64,000 nucleotides of DNA from VAZQ01 sp963763365 (GTDB taxonomy: Bacteria > Pseudomonadota > Alphaproteobacteria > Rhizobiales > Xanthobacteraceae). The notes under the pieces are model-generated. The model saw nothing but the letters and a program-made list of their open reading frames with translations. It searched no databases and was not told the DNA's origin. Positions within the stretch are counted from its first letter, which is position 1, and each line of letters begins with the position of its first letter. Of the stretch, positions 1 through 8,281 are shown piece by piece. The stretch lies in contig CAVXOE010000020.1 in NCBI GenBank assembly GCA_963763365.1, positions 183,777-247,776 of the forward strand, given 5' to 3'. A program made the position numbers and the translations under genes.

Positions 1-2
1 GC

Positions 3-170
3 AATCAGAGCTACCGCCAGTCCAACAGCCACAGCAGTCACCACTACCGCAAGCATCGTGGCGGCGGTGGCGGCGGCGGCGACGACGACGGCGACTACGA
101 GGCGGACGACAGCTGTTCGTACTCCTACGGCCGGGTCGTCTGCGACAGCGATGACGACGACGACGATTGA
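3..170 (+). CDS. C-terminal end of a Gly/Asp-rich hypothetical protein (partial)
   Basis: Only the last 55 codons lie in the window; the gene starts upstream of base 1. The readable frame has a Ser/His/Tyr-rich stretch, then seven glycines in a row, then aspartate clusters, and ends in five aspartates. Two cysteines sit near the end. This low-complexity tail fits a secreted or surface-exposed protein of unknown role. A perfect 10-bp hairpin follows 34 bases after the stop codon. No family is recognised. The frame is chosen because it gives a biased but consistent composition without stops, whereas the other two frames give alternating Arg/Thr shadows. Confidence 0.5.
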   Translation, partial: NQSYRQSNSHSSHHYRKHRGGGGGGGDDDGDYEADDSCSYSYGRVVCDSDDDDDD

Positions 171-204
171 GATTGATTGATCGCGCGACGTTTCCCAACA
201 CAGC

Positions 205-232
205 CCCGCCCGAGCGTGAGACCTCGGGCGGG
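205..232 (+). terminator. Hairpin after the partial CDS
   Basis: Perfect 10-bp stem (205-214 pairs with 223-232, CCCGCCCGAG/CTCGGGCGGG) with an 8-base loop, followed by AATTCCATTTT. The T-tract is weak, so it could be a terminator or simply a stable 3' hairpin of the upstream transcript. Confidence 0.5.
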
Positions 233-285
233 AATTCCATTTTCCGCGGACGCCAACCAGAGAGAGAAAGCGTGACGCGAATACG

Positions 286-426
286 CCCGGCCTGCGTCAG
301 AAACGCAGAAGGCCGGGACATAGGCGGCGCGAAGCGACACCGTCCTTCAGACGGCTATGCCCGGCCAACCAAAGAAGCGCAGGTGTCTCTGGAAGACCTC
401 CGGCCGTCCTCACGGCCGTTCAGGTC
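286..426. other. Cluster of GC-rich hairpins between convergent genes
   Basis: Three further inverted repeats follow one another: CCCGGCCT (286-293) with AGGCCGGG (310-317), enclosing an inner GCGT/ACGC pair; CCGTC (340-344) with GACGG (350-354); and a compound stem GACCT (395-399), CGGCCGT (401-407), ACGGCCG (412-418), AGGTC (422-426). The last ends directly beside the stop codon of the minus-strand gene at 428, so it can serve as that gene's 3' terminator. Whether the array is one structured RNA is not known. Confidence 0.4.
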
Positions 427-427
427 C

Positions 428-619
428 TCACGAGATCGCGGTCAGTGTAACGTCGATATCGCGCACCGCGACGCCGTACGGCATGAACTCCTGGATGTCG
501 CGCAGCACATCGGCCTGCTCCGCCGGCACGATGATCGCCAGCGTGCGGCCATCCGCAGTCTGGAACTGCGCGATGTACTTGCCGTCCTGCGGACCGTGGA
601 TCTGGATCATTGCGGCCAT
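428..619 (-). CDS. Small conserved-looking hypothetical protein, 63 aa
   Basis: A 63-residue protein with balanced composition and no signal peptide or membrane segment. It reads as a small beta-rich domain (MIQIHGPQDGKYIAQFQT) followed by a helix containing EQADVLRDIQEFMPYG and a beta-like end. The start ATG at 617-619 is preceded by CAGGTGATGCC, a weak ribosome binding site. It is transcribed towards the partial gene at the window start, and a strong compound hairpin lies immediately after the stop. No family is recognised. Confidence 0.55.
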   Translation of the reverse strand: MAAMIQIHGPQDGKYIAQFQTADGRTLAIIVPAEQADVLRDIQEFMPYGVAVRDIDVTLTAIS

Positions 620-841
620 GGCATCACCTGCGGTGTTTGCTCTTCAAGGACGACCATCGCCCTTCTGATGTTCGCAACGCTAGGACCACATGCGCCCGCA
701 CGCTGTGCCGGAAATCACACGCCGGCGCTTTCTCCGCTCGCGGTATTCAACGAACCTGTGATGGCCAACACGCCGGTGAGAAGACGCGCCCCGTAGTTTC
801 CCGAAATCGCCGGCGCGCCCGGCATGACAAGGGAGACTCGC

Positions 842-1066
842 ATGACGATCCGTCCTGCCATCAAGCAATTCTTGATCGAAGCAGGGGTTCTTGCCTTCGC
901 CATCTGCGCTTGCGTCGTGATCATGCAGCTGCATCTGCGGCACGCGCGCGAGAAGGCCGTGACGGCGCACGCAAGCGAGATGTCGACTGTGATCCACGAA
1001 CTTCACAGCCGGCCAAATCAGGACAGCCTTCCGGTTCAGGATCTGTCGAACACGTCGCTGACCTGA
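842..1066 (+). CDS. Small single-span membrane protein, 74 aa
   Basis: Begins MTIRPAIKQF and has one hydrophobic segment at about residues 12-30 (AGVLAFAICACVVIMQL), followed by a charged and polar tail, as expected for a small inner-membrane protein with one span. The ATG at 842 is preferred over one 18 bases upstream because AAGGGAG sits at the right distance before it. Function unknown. An intergenic palindromic repeat (1109-1198) and a strong terminator (1257-1284) follow, so this may be the last gene of its transcript. Confidence 0.55.
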   Translation: MTIRPAIKQFLIEAGVLAFAICACVVIMQLHLRHAREKAVTAHASEMSTVIHELHSRPNQDSLPVQDLSNTSLT

Positions 1067-1108
1067 TCGCCGGCGGCGCATCCTGCTTGGCTCGTCCACC
1101 CTCATCTT

Positions 1109-1198
1109 CGTCATGGCCGGGCTTGTCCCGGCCATCCACGTCTTTGATCCGGCTCGAGGTGAAAGACGTGGATGCCCGCGACAAGCGCGGGCATGACG
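1109..1198. repeat. Dispersed palindromic repeat, family A copy 1
   Basis: About 90 bp with inverted ends: CGTCATGGCCGGGC at the left and GCGGGCATGACG at the right, plus an inner pair ATCCACGTCTTT / AAAGACGTGGAT. Related copies lie at 33317-33438 and 54224-54345; those two carry about 32 additional bases after the left arm. This is the REP/MITE-like type of intergenic element common in Bradyrhizobiaceae. No open reading frame. Confidence 0.75.
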
Positions 1199-1256
1199 AG
1201 TTAGTCAGGCTTGGTCTTATCCGAGCAAAGATCGAAACCGCATAACCCACGAGCGC

Positions 1257-1284
1257 GCGGCCACGCTTGCGTGGCCGCTTTTTT
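1257..1284 (+). terminator. Strong rho-independent terminator
   Basis: Perfect 10-bp stem GCGGCCACGC (1257-1266) / GCGTGGCCGC (1269-1278) followed directly by six T (1279-1284). This is the clearest intrinsic terminator in the window. It would end plus-strand transcripts coming from the 842-1066 gene and insulate the secreted protein gene at 1424. Confidence 0.85.
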
Positions 1285-1423
1285 CATTGGCAGTCGCCTG
1301 ACAATGAATCGGCCGTCGATCTCGCTCCGCTCAATCGCGGAATTCGTGCTGGCCATCACATCGTGTCGCGCGCCGGCGATGCATCGTCGCCGGCACATCA
1401 GGACTTCAACAGAGGAACTCAAC

Positions 1424-2035
1424 ATGTCTACGTTCAACGTCACGAAATGCCGGACCGCCGTCGCCGTTGTCGCAGGCGCGTTCGCACTCATGCTTTCGAC
1501 TCAAGGCGGCGCAATCGCACAGAACAATGCGCCCGCGATCACGCAAGCGATGCCGGCCAAGCAGGTCGGATTGTGGATGGTCAACGGCTGGAAACGCGGC
1601 AATGTCGGTTCGCACTGCAGCGCCGAGCGCGCGGTGCCCGGCGCGATGAGCAACGGCGGAACCTTGCAGTTCATCCTCGTTCGTTTTCCCGGCGGCTATC
1701 GCATCGCGATCGGCGCCGAAGAGTGGGAGCTTAAGCCGCAGACCGCGTTCCCGGTCGAACTGACGGCCGCGCCCGTGATGCAGAGCGACGCCAACGCGAT
1801 TGCGATCACCCCGAAGCTCGTCGCGATCGACTTCGGCGCCGACGGCAAGTTCATGACGCGGCTCGGCACCGCGACGATGTTCGAGGTCAAGGCCGCGCAG
1901 GCGGTGTTCAAGCTGCCGCTCGAAGGCTTCACCGAGGCGCTGATCGAAGTCGAGTCGTGCTTCAGCGCACTCAAGCGGTCGGCCTCCAACCCGTTCGCGC
2001 CGACCGACGCGCCGAAGACCGCCTCCGCCAACTAA
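1424..2035 (+). CDS. Secreted hypothetical protein with signal peptide, 203 aa
   Basis: The ATG at 1424 is preceded by AGAGGAAC and gives a classical Sec signal peptide: MSTFNVTKCR, then a hydrophobic core, then a likely cleavage site near GGAIAQ-N (about residues 31-33). The mature part is about 170 residues with alternating hydrophobic and polar strands, and its two cysteines (in GSHCSAE and ESCFSAL) could form a disulfide. It resembles the many uncharacterised periplasmic proteins of rhizobial relatives. No catalytic motif is evident. A longer in-frame reading from 1211 exists but would run through the upstream terminator. Confidence 0.7.
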   Translation: MSTFNVTKCRTAVAVVAGAFALMLSTQGGAIAQNNAPAITQAMPAKQVGLWMVNGWKRGNVGSHCSAERAVPGAMSNGGTLQFILVRFPGGYRIAIGAEEWELKPQTAFPVELTAAPVMQSDANAIAITPKLVAIDFGADGKFMTRLGTATMFEVKAAQAVFKLPLEGFTEALIEVESCFSALKRSASNPFAPTDAPKTASAN

Positions 2036-2257
2036 CGCTCGCCGGTTGGCACTCAAACATTGGCGCCGCGCAGCAATGCGCGGCGCGTTTGCGTCCGCTC
2101 TTGGGGCGTAGCCGCGACTGCGGACGTGTTACCGGCCTGGTTTCGGAAGAGGATGACCCGGAGCAGACCTCGGCAGGGTCGAAATTCCGCATTGCAGCGG
2201 AGCCTGACTGACCCTCACCGATCCGTTATGCTGAAGGTTCCTGGCCAGGGGTGGCAG

Positions 2258-3088
2258 ATGCAATTCGATCGGCTCGGACGGCACCAGTTCCTCATGCGTC
2301 TCGGCGACGTTGCGGCGGCACAGCCGCTCCCGGCCCGGCCGCAGCAGACGGCGAGGGGAGCATCCAAACGACGGGCGGCGAGCGCCGTTGCGGTCACATT
2401 CGGCGTACTCATTTTATTCGGCGGTGCAAAAGGCGTCGCGCAAGATAACTCAATTCGCGAGCACCAGGTGGAGGTAATGCCGCTCGATGCTTTCGGATAT
2501 CTTGGTGGTTTGTTTGAAGCCCGGTTCTATGAACCACACTCGACGACGGGCAGCCCGCTCGACGAGATTCGGCAGGCGGCGTCGTTGTACGGCCTGGACT
2601 TGGCACTGATGATGTCTATCGCCAAGGTTGAGAGTAATTTCAAACCTGGTGCAAGAACCGGATCATACAAAGGGCTCTTCCAGCTCAGCGATCGCGAGTT
2701 CGAAAAGTACGGCGATGGCAGCATCTGGGACGCCAGGGACAACGCTCGCGCTGCAGGGCGCATGTTTCTGGTTCAAGCCGAGAAGTTCAAATGGGCGGTT
2801 GGTCACTATCCCGATTACGCCGAGAGATACATGGTGCATCAGCAGGGCATCCAAGGCGCGATTGAACACTACACCCGCCCCGAGCGCGTCGCGTGGCAGT
2901 CCATGTGCGCGACCGACGAGGGTGTTCTAAAGGGGGAGCAATGGTGCAGGAAGGCCATTTGGCGAAATCTTCTGCCGCAATGGAAGCGAACCTTCAAAAG
3001 TGTGGAGAAAATATCAAGCGGCGACTTCGTCAATTTGTGGACCGGACGAGTCAATGACTTGGCCAAGAGATTCAGCGTGGCGGAGTAA
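2258..3088 (+). CDS. Lytic-transglycosylase-like (SLT fold) protein
   Basis: About 276 residues with an N-terminal cytoplasmic stretch, one hydrophobic segment at about residues 42-60 (ASAVAVTFGVLILFGGAKG), then an exported domain. The core contains LMMSIAKVESNFKPGA followed by GSYKGLFQLSDREF. This is the pattern of soluble lytic transglycosylases, where the Glu in the VES motif is the catalytic acid and G(x)FQ follows. It probably cleaves or binds peptidoglycan in the periplasm, anchored by its N-terminal helix. The start at 2258 (CAGGGGTGGCAG before it) is preferred; ATGs at 2228 and 2060 are in frame. It converges on the next gene with only 3 bases between the stops. The catalytic role is inferred from the motif only. 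Confidence 0.7.
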   Translation: MQFDRLGRHQFLMRLGDVAAAQPLPARPQQTARGASKRRAASAVAVTFGVLILFGGAKGVAQDNSIREHQVEVMPLDAFGYLGGLFEARFYEPHSTTGSPLDEIRQAASLYGLDLALMMSIAKVESNFKPGARTGSYKGLFQLSDREFEKYGDGSIWDARDNARAAGRMFLVQAEKFKWAVGHYPDYAERYMVHQQGIQGAIEHYTRPERVAWQSMCATDEGVLKGEQWCRKAIWRNLLPQWKRTFKSVEKISSGDFVNLWTGRVNDLAKRFSVAE

Positions 3089-3091
3089 AAA

Positions 3092-3565
3092 TCAGACGCC
3101 TCGGTAGTAGATCGTGGCGTGAACACCATTTACCGTGTTGTGATCAGCGTCCATTGTCTTTGGAAGAAGCGTTGTCTCGACGGTGATCCTGGAAACTCCT
3201 CGCTGTGCAAGCACCAACGTCCCGAAAATCGCAAATTTCCAAAGCGGAGATGCATTCTTTGGCGGGTCTCGCGGCGGCAGCGGGTCTATCTCAAACCCGG
3301 AGCTTCGCAGTGTGGTCTGCGCATTCTCAAAAGACGTTCCGACGGGAATATATTTTTTGACGGTCGGAGACACGTCATTGCCGGCGGACTTGAACTCGCC
3401 TGTGCGTCGTAGATCCTGGTAGGCATGTTCGAGCTCAAGCCGCAGCCGCGCCCCGCGCTCCTGAAAATCCAAAGCGTTTATCTGATTGCGCCGGTCCACG
3501 GCGCCGGCGTGAGCGGCTGTGAGCAACGACACGCAAATAACAGCGAACTTCACTGTCGTACGCAT
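3092..3565 (-). CDS. Secreted hypothetical protein, 157 aa
   Basis: The ATG at 3565 has AAGGG upstream and opens a signal peptide (MRTTVKFAVICVSLLTAAHA, cleavage after AHA-GA). The mature protein is about 137 residues: a helical, charged region with arginine-rich LRLELEHAYQDLRR, then a part containing PVGTSFENAQTTLRSSGFEID that resembles small BamE/SmpA-like modules in which a residue is modified along a helix-turn, then a beta-rich end. The family assignment is tentative. It is convergent with the transglycosylase-like gene, with stops 3 bases apart. Confidence 0.6.
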   Translation of the reverse strand: MRTTVKFAVICVSLLTAAHAGAVDRRNQINALDFQERGARLRLELEHAYQDLRRTGEFKSAGNDVSPTVKKYIPVGTSFENAQTTLRSSGFEIDPLPPRDPPKNASPLWKFAIFGTLVLAQRGVSRITVETTLLPKTMDADHNTVNGVHATIYYRGV

Positions 3566-4301
3566 TCGAGAACCCTTGCAATCGCGTACATATAAGAACT
3601 GCCAAATTCGGGCTGTCAATTGACATGAAAGCCGTGCAGTGTCTCAGTTTAAAGTAGGAAACTTTTGCTAGTGGATTGCCGGGAGGCGTCGCAGGTCGTT
3701 TAGCGGTAAGCTTGGCAAGAGAGCATGACTGGGCCATGCGAGAATCGATTTGGGACCATTGATGCAGCAAAATGTTACACTCGGGTACTTTTTGCTCGCG
3801 TGGAGCTAATTGACGGAACCACGTCGAGGGCCCTTCATTTAATGAGGAGATCAGAGCCGGTTCCGGAAATCTGCACGGGACGCTAAGTGGAGTTTCTGCC
3901 GATCCAGCAACCGACCAAGTTCGAGATGGTGATCAACTTAAAGACTGCCAAGGCGCTCGGGCTCACCGTACCGAACAAATTGCTCGCACTCGCCGACGAA
4001 GTAATTGAATAGGTCGTTATTTGCTGCACTGGCTATGTCGCCGATTGGCACGTGCGCCGGAAGCCAGCCCATTGAGTTTGCGGTTGGTGTTGGTGCAATA
4101 GCGGACTCTGACGTGAGGGCTGCCTTGGCCGTGTCGGTCGCAATTGACCCAACTGCGACATCGGATCACCTCCACGAGCGGCTCAAAATTTGCAGAATCG
4201 TTCCAATACATCCTAACTCATCCGCGCAAACGCTATATCCCGCGGTCTGAACTGATCGGCGCGGCCCACCGCGCACCTGCTCAAACAATGAAGAGATACC
4301 T
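3566..4301. other. Gene-poor stretch with one gene remnant
   Basis: About 735 bases with lower GC than the flanks. The only recognisable item is the ABC_sub_bind C-terminal fragment at 3887-4012. A possible 81-codon TTG-started frame at 4005-4250 has no ribosome binding site and no recognisable features, so it is not called. The last 40 bases must hold the promoter and ribosome binding site of the TAXI gene; AATGAAGAGATACCT before ATG 4302 contains a plausible AGAGA site. Confidence 0.5.
3887..4012 (+). pseudogene. C-terminal remnant of an ABC_sub_bind (PF04392) substrate-binding protein
   Basis: The frame encodes FLPIQQPTKFEMVINLKTAK, then ALGLTVPNKLLALADEVIE and a stop. This is the hallmark C-terminus of the PF04392 periplasmic binding proteins (usual ending: LPVQQPTKFELVINLKTAK, then a short stretch ending in ADEVIE). 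Nothing of the other 280 or so residues remains upstream in any frame. It is a fossil fragment, related to the nearly complete gene at 12996-13971 and a shorter fragment at 17839-17889. Confidence 0.8.
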
Positions 4302-5627
4302 ATGCTGGGGTTCAATCGCTGGCATCTGCTCATAGGCGCGGCTGCAATCTTCTGTATCTCGGTTATTTGCTGGCTCATACTGCATCATTTTGTTCCTGCA
4401 CCGCCGTCGTCGATCACGATCGCCACATCTTTCACAGGTGGCCACTACCAGGCTCTCGGCCGACGCTACCAAGACATACTTGCGCGCGAGCATGTGAAGG
4501 TCAACGTGCGCGCAACCGATGGTGCTGTAGAAAACCTCAAGCTTCTGAATGACCCGGCTTCCGGCATTCAAATCGCTTTCATGCAGGGAGGTGTTGCGAA
4601 CGGTAAACAAGCGCCCGAGCTATTGTCGTTGGGGCGCATCGACCATCAGGTCTTCTGGCTCTTTTATCCTACGGGTGAGACGTTGAACGACCTGACGCAG
4701 CTCAAGGGCAAGCGCATTGCCTTGGGACCGCCAGGCAGCGGCACACGAGCCGTGACCGAGAGAATTCTGGCCTTAAGCGGCGTCACGTCTGAAAACTCGA
4801 AGTTTTTGACTCTTTCGGCCCAAGGCGCAGTCAATGCCCTAAACGATGGCGCGATCGATGCTTTGTTTCTGACCTTTTCCCCGGAATCGCCCATCCTCAA
4901 GTCTCTGCTGAAGGGTCCCCAGTACCGCCCAATGAGCTTTACGGATGCCGAAGCGCTCACCCGTATTTTTCCGTTTCTTGTTCGGTTGGTTATGCCGCGC
5001 GGCGTGATTGACTATGAAAGAAAAATTCCAGCGACTGACGTGATCATCATCGCGACCACAAATGTTGTACTGGTACGCAAAGACATTCATCCTGCGATTA
5101 TCGATCTCTTGGCACAGACAATGTTGGAGGCGCACAACGAGCCAGGACTTTTTCAAAAAGTCGGTGATTTCCCCACACAGACCGATCCGGAATTTCCCGT
5201 CGCTCAGAGCGCTCGCGATTTTTACAAGAACGGTCCTTCGTTTCTAAACCGGTATCTGCCCTTCTGGATGACCAACTATGCCCAAAGAGCCATCGCGGTG
5301 GTGGCGGCCGTCATAGCGATTGCGCTCCCACTGTTTCACTATTTTCCTATACTTTATAAATGGAACATGCGTCGACGACTGCTCTATTGGTATGACCGAC
5401 TCAAGTCATTGGAAGCCTCGATCGATGGCCATTCGGGCGATAAACAATTGGCAGAGAAGCGAGCCGAGATTGAGCAGATAGATGATGCCGTCAGCCATAT
5501 CCGTTTTCCGCGGGCGCTCGCGGACCAGCTCTACAACCTACGCAGCCACATCGACATTGTTCGGCGTAGGCTCACGCCCCGCACAGCTTTTCCGACACAT
5601 GCGGCGGCTGAATACGGGGACTCGTGA
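4302..5627 (+). CDS. TAXI-family TRAP-type solute-binding protein with membrane anchors
   Basis: A 441-residue protein. It has an N-terminal membrane anchor (about residues 8-30) instead of a cleaved signal, then a periplasmic binding domain starting at SITIATSFTGGHYQALGRRY. That domain includes QIAFMQGGVANG, LKGKRIALGPPGSGTRA and GAIDALFLTFSPES, the signature blocks of the TAXI (TRAP-associated extracytoplasmic) family. A second membrane segment lies at about 330-352, followed by a cytoplasmic coiled tail rich in Lys/Glu/Arg. This membrane-anchored TAXI form with a C-terminal tail is known from proteobacteria. No TRAP membrane subunits are next to it, so the partner transporter is elsewhere or the protein acts as a sensor. 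Confidence 0.8.
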   Translation: MLGFNRWHLLIGAAAIFCISVICWLILHHFVPAPPSSITIATSFTGGHYQALGRRYQDILAREHVKVNVRATDGAVENLKLLNDPASGIQIAFMQGGVANGKQAPELLSLGRIDHQVFWLFYPTGETLNDLTQLKGKRIALGPPGSGTRAVTERILALSGVTSENSKFLTLSAQGAVNALNDGAIDALFLTFSPESPILKSLLKGPQYRPMSFTDAEALTRIFPFLVRLVMPRGVIDYERKIPATDVIIIATTNVVLVRKDIHPAIIDLLAQTMLEAHNEPGLFQKVGDFPTQTDPEFPVAQSARDFYKNGPSFLNRYLPFWMTNYAQRAIAVVAAVIAIALPLFHYFPILYKWNMRRRLLYWYDRLKSLEASIDGHSGDKQLAEKRAEIEQIDDAVSHIRFPRALADQLYNLRSHIDIVRRRLTPRTAFPTHAAAEYGDS

Positions 5628-5792
5628 ACGATGTCGGCTCTTGGCACATCGCGACATATTTCATTTCTCTGGCTGCGAGTCTGCTTTTGGAGCGAGCCGG
5701 ACGCGCAATTAGTTAGCTGAGGCGACCGGAACGGCGCTTCCGATCCGAAGCGGACATTGTTCGGTCTGTCGCCGTTTGATACAAGTGAAGCC

Positions 5793-6824
5793 ATGCCGGG
5801 GCAAAGGCCGTCGCGCGCGCCGCCCGTCGGGGCCGTGCTTCTCGCCTTGCTCGCGGGCCTGGTCTACCTCGCCTATTTGGCTGGCCTTCACGATGCCGGC
5901 CGCAGCGATGCCGCGGGCAACGCATTGACCGAGGCGTTCCTCGCGCTTTTCGGCGCGGCGCTATGGCTCGCCCTCATCGGCTTGCTCCTGGTTGCTTTCA
6001 AGAACGGAAAAATGCCGGCCTGGGCGGGAATCGGCGCGCTCGTGCTGGTGCCGCTCGCCTGCTACGCGTCATTCGCGTCCGCGGATCTCTACGCCCACCA
6101 GCGCGGCTGGTCGTACGTCGTGCCCGCGCTGCTCCCGCCGGTGATCGTGCTCTACGCACTGTGGATCCGTATTCCCACGCTCGTTGCGGCGGTGTCGGAG
6201 ACGATCGCAAGCGCGTTTGCCGGTTGCGCGGTGGTGGCTTTGATCGCGGCATCGATCTGGGCGTCATATCTCGATTTGCTCGCCGCGCCGGCGCGCCAGG
6301 AGGCACAGCGAGCGGCCTACGAGGAAATGCGCGCCGAGGAGGAAAGGGTTTCGGCGGAAAATCGCGCGCGCGATGAAGCGAAATTCGCAGCGCTTGGTCC
6401 CGATTCATCGTTGAGCGACTATCTCGAATATCTCAACGGCAGCGATGCTCGCGCCCGGCAAGCCATGGAGGGCGCACGTCACGCGAACAGCAGGCAGTCC
6501 GATGCCGTCGCGCTTCTGCAAAGCGGTCGACGACTGACCGACCTGCGCGAGTTGTGGCAGCTCGATATCGAGGCTACGCCGGCCCTGTGCGACGCCTACC
6601 GCGGATCTCTGCGCGGGGCCGCATCCAAGATCGATCCATCCTACAGCAATCGTCTCGGCGAAGCGATCGAACTCGAATTTCAATTGCCGAATTTGCAATG
6701 GCTGGTCGGCGCGCGCTGCGATCTCAAGACTGTCCTCACCAACCTTGCGGCGCGGCTCCGCGTCGTGCGGGATTCATCGCGAATAGATAAACTCGCCGAC
6801 ACGATGGAAGCGCTCGGCCGGTAG
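5793..6824 (+). CDS. Multi-pass membrane protein of unknown function, 343 aa
   Basis: The N-terminal half holds about five hydrophobic segments (around residues 10-30, 45-70, 78-95, 105-125 and 140-165). The C-terminal half is soluble and starts with a highly charged helix (QEAQRAAYEEMRAEEERVSA), suggesting a coiled coil, followed by a domain with paired cysteines (ATPALCDAY and GARCDLK). The ATG at 5793 (AAGTGAAG upstream) is preferred over a TTG 36 bases earlier. No family is recognised. It stands alone between the TAXI gene and a gene-poor stretch. Confidence 0.65.
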   Translation: MPGQRPSRAPPVGAVLLALLAGLVYLAYLAGLHDAGRSDAAGNALTEAFLALFGAALWLALIGLLLVAFKNGKMPAWAGIGALVLVPLACYASFASADLYAHQRGWSYVVPALLPPVIVLYALWIRIPTLVAAVSETIASAFAGCAVVALIAASIWASYLDLLAAPARQEAQRAAYEEMRAEEERVSAENRARDEAKFAALGPDSSLSDYLEYLNGSDARARQAMEGARHANSRQSDAVALLQSGRRLTDLRELWQLDIEATPALCDAYRGSLRGAASKIDPSYSNRLGEAIELEFQLPNLQWLVGARCDLKTVLTNLAARLRVVRDSSRIDKLADTMEALGR

Positions 6825-6904
6825 CCTCGCCGCGGCCGCGCAACGACCAACCCTACCGGTTGTCGAGCCGACTGCGGCGCGGCACCAACTAGAACTGACA
6901 GGAC

Positions 6905-6994
6905 TTATTCAGGATCGGACGGAGCCTTTGGCAACACATCCATCCCCCACAACCCACCCCAGATAATGAACGGCAGAAACATGAATAGCGGCAT
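6905..6994 (-). CDS. Very small hydrophobic protein, 29 aa
   Basis: Encodes MPLFMFLPFIIWGGLWGMDV followed by LPKAPSDPE. The first 18 residues form one hydrophobic, Trp/Gly-rich membrane segment, and the tail is polar. What supports it as a gene is a strong ribosome binding site, CAGGGGGATCGTGCC, at the right distance before the ATG (6992-6994), together with a composition typical of single-span microproteins. It is too short for routine gene calling. Function unknown. Confidence 0.5.
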   Translation of the reverse strand: MPLFMFLPFIIWGGLWGMDVLPKAPSDPE

Positions 6995-7050
6995 GGCACG
7001 ATCCCCCTGGAGTCGAAATTGAAACACGCAATTAGGGACACATTGCAGCC

Positions 7051-7761
7051 TTGAACAAAGCAACCGGCGAAAAACTCGACCTGTTGCCCAAACGCCACCG
7101 CGACGTCGTGACGGCACTACAGAACAACGACCCGCCGATCGCGGACTTCGGGCAGCCTGACAATGAGCCGCGCGCGAAAGAGAAAGCCGCGCTTGAGCGG
7201 ATCTCCAATCTCGTCGCCAAAAATCGGATTCGGGTTGAAGCCCATGCGGCGCTGACGCCAATGCCCGGTCGCCTCGACGGTCACCATCGCCCTGACTTCG
7301 TGCCCGGTGACGACTTGTAGAATGCGATCGCTGCGGAACCGCCGGTCGCAGCCGAGAAAGTCATACGGCTCCTCAACCAGACAAGGGGCGGCACGGCCGG
7401 ACGTTGTGCCTTCCTGACCCTGGGCGATTTCCTGATCGAAGACCGGGTAATGGGCTATGTCCACGAAGCCGTGCACGGCACGAGCGGACGTGTGCGCTTG
7501 ATCCCTGTGGTTGGCGGCGGCGTAGTCGCCAGGCCCGACGAATATGTCGAATCCGATACTGAAGCGATTGCGCTCGGCAAGCGCACCACGTACCCGGGCA
7601 AAAGCAACGTATCGCTTGAAGCCGAACGGCTTGAACTGAGCACCGGCGGGCGGAGCCTCCAGGTCATCGAAATGCCGCTTCACCCAGTCGCGGCCGGCAA
7701 GCTCTTCGTCGATCGTGTCGTTGTCGTTCGTCCGCCCGCCGTCTGCACCGAGGCGCGATAG
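7051..7761 (+). pseudogene. Doubtful open frame with one internal stop
   Basis: One plus-strand frame is open from a TTG at 7051 to 7761 except for a single TAG at 7318-7320. The first part is charged and helical (ATGEKLDLLPKRHRDVVTAL), and the second part (from about 7450) has GC-rich third positions. No family is recognised, no ribosome binding site precedes 7051, and the opposite strand also carries a 244-codon open frame (7117-7851). The coding strand is therefore uncertain. Either this is a decayed gene on the plus strand or chance open frames in GC-rich DNA. Confidence 0.25.
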
Positions 7762-8281
7762 CAGAAGCCGGGATTCCGCCGGTGGGCACACCACAACCCC
7801 GCGCATCGTTATGCACTTGGTTCGGCTACAAGCGAAGGGAATGGCAAGCACTACAACACGTCCGTTCTTGTTGAACTAGGCGCTCTGTCCGGCGACGCAA
7901 GTCGGCTCCCGCGCCGTGGCCAGATTTGCGCAGACCGGTTTGCCTTCGAGTTAATTCGACAGGCCGATTTGTTTGGGTCCCGCTTGATTCTCCAGCGAAA
8001 TTGCCGAGAGCGCCGGGTTCGTGTTCGACGGCCTTAATGATTGATTGATCCGGCCAATGACTTTTTGCAAGCAACGGTAACGCGCGGCGGATTGCAAAGA
8101 CGCGCGTCGTACTCGGCGAGGCCTTCGGCCCTGGCTAAGCGGGCGACGGTCGCGCGCCAGCGACGAGGACGTGATGGTGCGGCGGCCATCGGTGTTCCCC
8201 GCCGCTTCCGATTTGCGGCTCGCACGAGCCGCATCGCGATGATAGCGTCGATCCATCAACGAACGGGGTCGAGGAAAGCAC
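7762..8281. other. Intergenic stretch
   Basis: 520 bases between the doubtful frame and the carboxymuconolactone-decarboxylase-like gene. No gene, repeat family or terminator was recognised. The last 15 bases contain GAGGAAA, the ribosome binding site for the gene at 8282. Confidence 0.5.

Noticed and set aside
167..796. 209-codon plus-strand frame at the window start
   Set aside because: It runs through a cluster of hairpins and is antisense to the more convincing 63-residue gene; Arg-rich shadow composition.
4005..4250. TTG-started 81-codon frame after the ABC_sub_bind remnant
   Set aside because: It starts inside the end of the remnant, has no ribosome binding site, and its sequence shows no signal, domain or repeat.
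7117..7851. 244-codon minus-strand frame opposite the interrupted plus frame
   Set aside because: No ribosome binding site or known motif, and the plus strand is equally open. Not enough to call either as a definite gene.
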